From positions 1 to 44,606 of the forward strand of contig JAFTKW010000009.1 in NCBI GenBank assembly GCA_017453065.1: a DNA stretch of 44,606 nt, written 5' to 3'. Every line of letters begins with the position of its first letter. Within the stretch, counting starts at the first letter, position 1. The DNA comes from Lachnospiraceae bacterium. GTDB lineage: Bacteria; Bacillota; Clostridia; Lachnospirales; Lachnospiraceae. A program made the translations under genes and the position numbers. Below are positions 42,123 to 44,606 of the stretch, in pieces. Under the pieces are notes generated by a model, which worked only from the letters and a program-made list of their open reading frames with translations, made no database searches and was not told the DNA's origin.

Positions 42123-43249
42123 TGGGATACATCACAAGCGGAAATCAGATTGTAGATGCCATGGGCATGATGAATATATCCGGCAATGTGATACCGCAGA
42201 TATGGTATAGTACCATTACCAGACCCAATGGCAAGCCTTATCTGCTTGCCATTACCCTCTTATCTGATATTGTGTATTGGTATCGTCCGGCGGAAGAACG
42301 GGACGAGCAGAGTGGAAGGGTTATCGGCTGGAAAAAGAGATTTAAGGGCGATTTATTGCAGAAAACATATCAGCAGTATGCAGACCTATATGGAGAGTCA
42401 AAACGAAGCATTAAGGCAGCCTTAGACCGTCTGGAGGAGCTGGGTGTCATAAAGAAAGAGTTTTATGATGTTCCTTGTGAGAATGGCATGGTTCTCTATA
42501 ACCTTATGTATATTGCCCTTAATGCAGAGGTTCTTCATCAGCTTACATATCCGGAGGAAGTTACCGAAGAAATGCGGGAAACAAGCGAAGAAGTAGGTGG
42601 TACAGAAGATTGTAATACCTACCTGCAAAATAACGCAGGGGGTGGTACAAAATTTTGTAGGGGGTATGACAAAACGATGTATGAGGTGGTACAAAATGAT
42701 GTAAGGGGTGGTACAACAGAAAGTGCCACCCTCCCACAAGAAAATGTACCTACCCATACAATGATTTGTAGGACAAATACAGAGACTAATACACAGATTA
42801 CAGACAGAGATTACATCAATCCTATCAATCAGGGTAATGCAACCGTACAAGGCGGGATTGATGAGATAGATATGATTGCTGCCTATACCCAAATCATTAA
42901 GGATAATATTGAGTATGAAGCACTAAAGCTGGATATGGGGTATCAGGGAGCGTTAGTTGATGAAATTGTGGAGCTTCTGGTGGAGACAGTCAGTGTGAAG
43001 CGGGAGCATATACGCATTAGCGGAGCAGATTATCCGTATCAGTTAGTCAAAGGGAAATTACTGAAACTTGATTATTCCCACATTCGCTATGTGATGGACT
43101 GTATGCAGAAGAATACAACCAAGGTGGCGAATATCCGGGCATATCTGCTGACCGCATTGTACAATGCCCCAAGCACGATTGACAGTTATTATCAGGCAGA
43201 AGTAAACCACGATATGTATGGAGGAGGTTTTGCAAATGGAAATCTTTAA
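42122..43249 (+). CDS. Replication initiator protein A (winged helix N-terminus, DUF6017-like C-terminus)
   Basis: 375 residues. N-terminal ~145 residues form a RepA_N-like winged helix: YGESKRSIKAALDRLEELGV after IPQIWYSTITRPNGKPYLLA. A variable linker (~150-255) is followed by a C-terminal domain (IDMIAAYTQIIKDNIEYEAL, VKREHIRISGADYPYQLVKG) like DUF6017. It should open or load helicase at the element origin. The linker DNA holds 22-bp repeats that could be that origin. Start follows GAAGGAGGTCGAAGGTA. Confidence 0.85.
   Translation: MGYITSGNQIVDAMGMMNISGNVIPQIWYSTITRPNGKPYLLAITLLSDIVYWYRPAEERDEQSGRVIGWKKRFKGDLLQKTYQQYADLYGESKRSIKAALDRLEELGVIKKEFYDVPCENGMVLYNLMYIALNAEVLHQLTYPEEVTEEMRETSEEVGGTEDCNTYLQNNAGGGTKFCRGYDKTMYEVVQNDVRGGTTESATLPQENVPTHTMICRTNTETNTQITDRDYINPINQGNATVQGGIDEIDMIAAYTQIIKDNIEYEALKLDMGYQGALVDEIVELLVETVSVKREHIRISGADYPYQLVKGKLLKLDYSHIRYVMDCMQKNTTKVANIRAYLLTALYNAPSTIDSYYQAEVNHDMYGGGFANGNL
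42594..42726 (+). repeat. 22-bp iteron array within the initiator gene
   Basis: Four tandem 22-bp units start at 42639, 42661, 42683 and 42705 with core GGGGTGGTACAAAA (second unit degenerate: GGGGTATGACAAAA); a further copy starts at 42594. The exact GGTGGTACA core lies at 42596, 42641, 42685 and 42707. Because 22 is not a multiple of 3, the units fall in all three frames and encode different peptides, so the repeat is kept at the DNA level. RepA_N plasmids commonly have their origin inside the rep gene. Confidence 0.75.
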
Positions 43250-43565
43250 AAAAGTTATTTTACCTGTGGTATCGGTAGGATTGCTGTTATTGATGTTCTA
43301 TCCGGTATGCAGTGCTGACGGAACAACAGATTATTTCATGCTTTGGATATTGGTTGGTTTTCCGTTTGGAGTACATAAAATGTGTTTGTGGCTTATTCCG
43401 AGAAATTATGGATTATCCGGCAGTATTGGCATATTTGCTCTTAACTGCATTATCGGAGGTCTGATAGGTGGTGTGGTTGCAATGTACCGTCTGTTCATGG
43501 CAGTTGTGACAATCATCAGATGTATTTTAGTAGGTTTCGGACAAATTGTCCTAAAGTCGATGTAA
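43236..43565 (+). CDS. DUF6050-like membrane protein, C-terminus apparently replaced
   Basis: 109 residues with three to four membrane segments (VILPVVSVGLLLLMFYPVC, WILVGFPFGVHKMCLWL, IGIFALNCIIGGLIGGVV). I recall similar proteins between the initiator and pcfB in related elements. Start follows TGGAGGAGGTTTTGCAA. The protein ends VGFGQIVLKSM; the same FGQIVLK coding is repeated at 44316 and there continues in frame for 35 more residues, so the original gene was probably longer and was split by the toxin-antitoxin cassette. Confidence 0.75.
   Translation: MEIFKKVILPVVSVGLLLLMFYPVCSADGTTDYFMLWILVGFPFGVHKMCLWLIPRNYGLSGSIGIFALNCIIGGLIGGVVAMYRLFMAVVTIIRCILVGFGQIVLKSM
43535..43557 (+). repeat. 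Left 23-bp direct repeat flanking the toxin-antitoxin cassette
   Basis: TTTCGGACAAATTGTCCTAA plus AGT, identical to 44315-44337. Includes the palindrome GGACAA-A-TTGTCC. Lies inside the end of the DUF6050 gene. Confidence 0.85.
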
Positions 43566-43588
43566 GTAAATTTTAATGATTTTGGTAA

Positions 43589-43617
43589 TTGTAAAATTGA
43601 CTATATTCGGGTATAAT
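43589..43617 (+). promoter_or_regulatory. Promoter of the toxin-antitoxin pair
   Basis: TTGTAA (43589-43594), 17 bases, TATAAT (43612-43617). Confidence 0.65.
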
Positions 43618-43663
43618 GAAAATGTGGATAAAATTATGATAAAGTTTTGATAAGGAGGTTGCT

Positions 43664-43921
43664 ATGATACAGATTAGACCCGTTTCAGATTTAAGAAATA
43701 AGTTTCCGGATATAGAAAAAGCTGTTGGAGGAGGAGAACCCGTGTATTTAACCAAGAATGGCTATGGTGCAATGGTTGTTTTAAGTCTGGAAGCATACTC
43801 AAGATTAACAGATGGTGTGGAAAGCGCACTGGATGAAGCTGACAGAGCAGCAATGGAAGATGACAGAAGATATACGCATGAGGAAGTGTTCTCAAATCTT
43901 CGGAGGAGGATAAATGGCTGA
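43664..43921 (+). CDS. Phd/YefM-type antitoxin
   Basis: 85 residues. The N-terminal IRPVSDLRNKFPDIEKAV and EPVYLTKNGYGAMVVLSLEA form the Phd/YefM DNA-binding fold; the acidic C-terminus (DEADRAAMEDDRRYTHEEVF) would wrap the toxin. Such antitoxins bind their own promoter alone or with the toxin. Start follows TAAGGAGGTTGCT. It overlaps the toxin by 8 bases. It is part of an apparent insertion between 23-bp repeats. Confidence 0.92.
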   Translation: MIQIRPVSDLRNKFPDIEKAVGGGEPVYLTKNGYGAMVVLSLEAYSRLTDGVESALDEADRAAMEDDRRYTHEEVFSNLRRRING

Positions 43922-44243
43922 TACAAAGTATAAGCTGCGGTATTTACCTTTGTTCTATGAAGATTTGGAGCAGAAGGTAGTGTATATTGCGGTGAATTTA
44001 GGAAATGAGAAGGCAGCGAATGACCTGTTGGATGCAGTTGAAAAAGCCATATTGGAGAGACAGCCTGTGGCAGAAGCATTTGAGCCTTATCATTCATTGA
44101 AGGAAAGACGGTATCCATATTATCGTATCTATGTGAAAAACTTTGTTGTCTGGTATGTGGTTATTGATGACGAGGGCGATGATAAGATTATGGAAGTGCG
44201 AAGGTTCCTGTATAACAAGCAGGACAGAGATAATCTATTATAA
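43914..44243 (+). CDS. RelE/ParE-family toxin
   Basis: 109 residues. YKLRYLPLFYEDLEQKVVYI, ANDLLDAVEKAILERQPVA and the closing YYRIYVKNFVVWYVVID then EVRRFLYNKQDR are the ParE/RelE fold. ParE members poison gyrase and RelE members cut mRNA in the ribosome; sequence alone does not decide which. Its start lies in the antitoxin end with GGAGGATAA ahead, typical coupled translation. A hairpin with T-run follows. Confidence 0.9.
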   Translation: MADTKYKLRYLPLFYEDLEQKVVYIAVNLGNEKAANDLLDAVEKAILERQPVAEAFEPYHSLKERRYPYYRIYVKNFVVWYVVIDDEGDDKIMEVRRFLYNKQDRDNLL

Positions 44244-44267
44244 AACAGAATAGAAAAGAACAGCGTT

Positions 44268-44309
44268 AGGGCAGTTATGAACAGAAATGTTTGTAGCTGC
44301 CCTTTTTTT
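44268..44309 (+). terminator. Terminator after the toxin gene
   Basis: GGGCAG (44269-44274) pairs with CTGCCC (44297-44302) over a long loop, followed by seven T. Confidence 0.65.
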
Positions 44310-44314
44310 ATTGC

Positions 44315-44337
44315 TTTCGGACAAATTGTCCTAAAGT
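44315..44337 (+). repeat. Right 23-bp direct repeat flanking the toxin-antitoxin cassette
   Basis: Identical to 43535-43557; the two copies enclose promoter, antitoxin, toxin and terminator (43558-44314). Confidence 0.85.
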
Positions 44338-44444
44338 TCATTTCACGAAGAAAGAGAGGTTTTGTGTATGGAGAAGCTACGCAGGCTGCTTGTTCCACCG
44401 TAACAGGCAGTAATAAATGGGCAATGCCCGGAAAGGGAGGTTAG
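44316..44444 (+). pseudogene. Detached 3' end of the DUF6050-like gene
   Basis: In the same frame as the end of the DUF6050 gene, the second repeat reads FGQIVLK and then continues FISRRKRGFVYGEATQAACS and TVTGSNKWAMPGKGG to a stop at 44442. There is no ribosome binding site for it. It is best read as the original end of the gene, cut off by insertion of the cassette. An alternative is that this stretch is non-coding in all relatives. Confidence 0.6.
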
Positions 44445-44450
44445 GACGAT

Positions 44451-44606
44451 GTGCATGAAGAAGTAAACCAGAAGGTGGTGTCTCTTTGTGTGAGGTCGGC
44501 AAAAATGTCCGCAACAGAGCTTGAAAAAGTGTTGAAGATGTTTCTTGACGCTCAAAAGCAGAAAAAGAACCAATTTGCCAAAGGCAAGCAGACCTTAAAG
44601 GAGCTT
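44451..44606 (+). CDS. pcfB: PcfB-family (DUF3801) conjugation protein, 5' part
   Basis: The first 52 residues are in the window: VHEEVNQKVVSLCVRSAKMS, then ATELEKVLKMFLDAQKQK and AKGKQTLKEL, which match the start of PcfB proteins. These sit just before the VirD4-type coupling protein gene and help relaxosome assembly in conjugation. The GTG at 44451 has GGGAGG ten bases ahead; the ATG at 44449 in another frame stops after five codons. The gene runs off the window end. Confidence 0.75.
   Translation, partial: MHEEVNQKVVSLCVRSAKMSATELEKVLKMFLDAQKQKKNQFAKGKQTLKEL

Larger units (their letters stand above)
39616..44606 (+). mobile_element. Left end of an integrative and conjugative element (continues past the window)
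   Basis: From just after hemZ the content changes to element functions: partition (ParA, ParB), a replication initiator, small element proteins (DUF6075, DUF6050), a toxin-antitoxin pair and the conjugation protein PcfB. These are typical of Tn1549/CTn-type elements in gut Firmicutes. Triplicate direct repeats mark the boundary. The far end, integrase and transfer genes lie downstream. Confidence 0.85.

Noticed and set aside
1-44606. tRNA, rRNA or known riboswitches
   Set aside because: No cloverleaf-like T-loop sequences, rRNA stretches or recognisable riboswitch cores were seen on either strand; a covariance scan could still find some.

Overview
The window looks like a chromosomal segment of a Gram-positive gut-type Clostridia, most likely Lachnospiraceae. 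This is inferred from gene content and order (gap-pgk-tpiA; pyrH-frr-uppS-cdsA-dxr-rseP; pyrBI with a regulatory chain; HemZ; DUF5050 and zinc-ribbon membrane proteins), strong AGGAGG-type ribosome binding sites, and a 3' conjugative element of the kind common in that family. No database search was possible, so the taxon is an inference.

Layout. (1) 1-2735: lower glycolysis, with the 3' part of gap, then pgk and tpiA. A multi-hairpin spacer separates gap from pgk. (2) 2791-5307: a SmtB-like zinc-sensing ArsR repressor faces pyrB-pyrI (aspartate transcarbamoylase) and a nitroreductase; a terminator hairpin sits just before pyrB. (3) 5432-13756: accessory metabolism, with two MATE exporters, a small membrane protein, a FolC-like protein lacking its P-loop, a zinc-ribbon acyltransferase, an aminoglycoside-acetyltransferase/CinA fusion and an SDR oxidoreductase. 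(4) 13890-14921: an AT-rich defence island, with an Abi_2/HEPN abortive-infection gene behind its own strong promoter and a short structured RNA ending in a terminator. (5) 15089-23309: a DUF5050 protein, divergent pheA, a DUF815 AAA ATPase, a Ppx/GppA-like protein, polyphosphate kinase, Maf and a small acidic protein. (6) 23372-30609: polysaccharide deacetylase, bactofilin, then the conserved pyrH-frr-uppS-cdsA-dxr-rseP block (UMP phosphorylation, ribosome recycling, undecaprenyl and phospholipid precursors, site-2 protease). (7) 30674-36272: three coupled small membrane proteins, two with zinc ribbons, then apt, a bifunctional (p)ppGpp synthetase/hydrolase and a metallo-beta-lactamase-fold hydrolase. 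(8) 36348-39615: an autoregulated-looking PadR/HAAS pair and hemZ. (9) 39616-44606: the left end of an integrative and conjugative element inserted just after the hemZ stop codon, with DUF6075, a DUF3970-like protein, parA, parB, a replication initiator, DUF6050, a toxin-antitoxin pair and the start of pcfB.

The main points to pursue are: the Abi gene with its upstream terminated RNA; a 22-bp iteron array inside the replication-initiator gene that runs through all three reading frames; a toxin-antitoxin cassette flanked by 23-bp direct repeats that split the end of the DUF6050 gene; the P-loop-less FolC paralog; and the AAC(3)-CinA fusion. Most housekeeping genes are intact and unremarkable.
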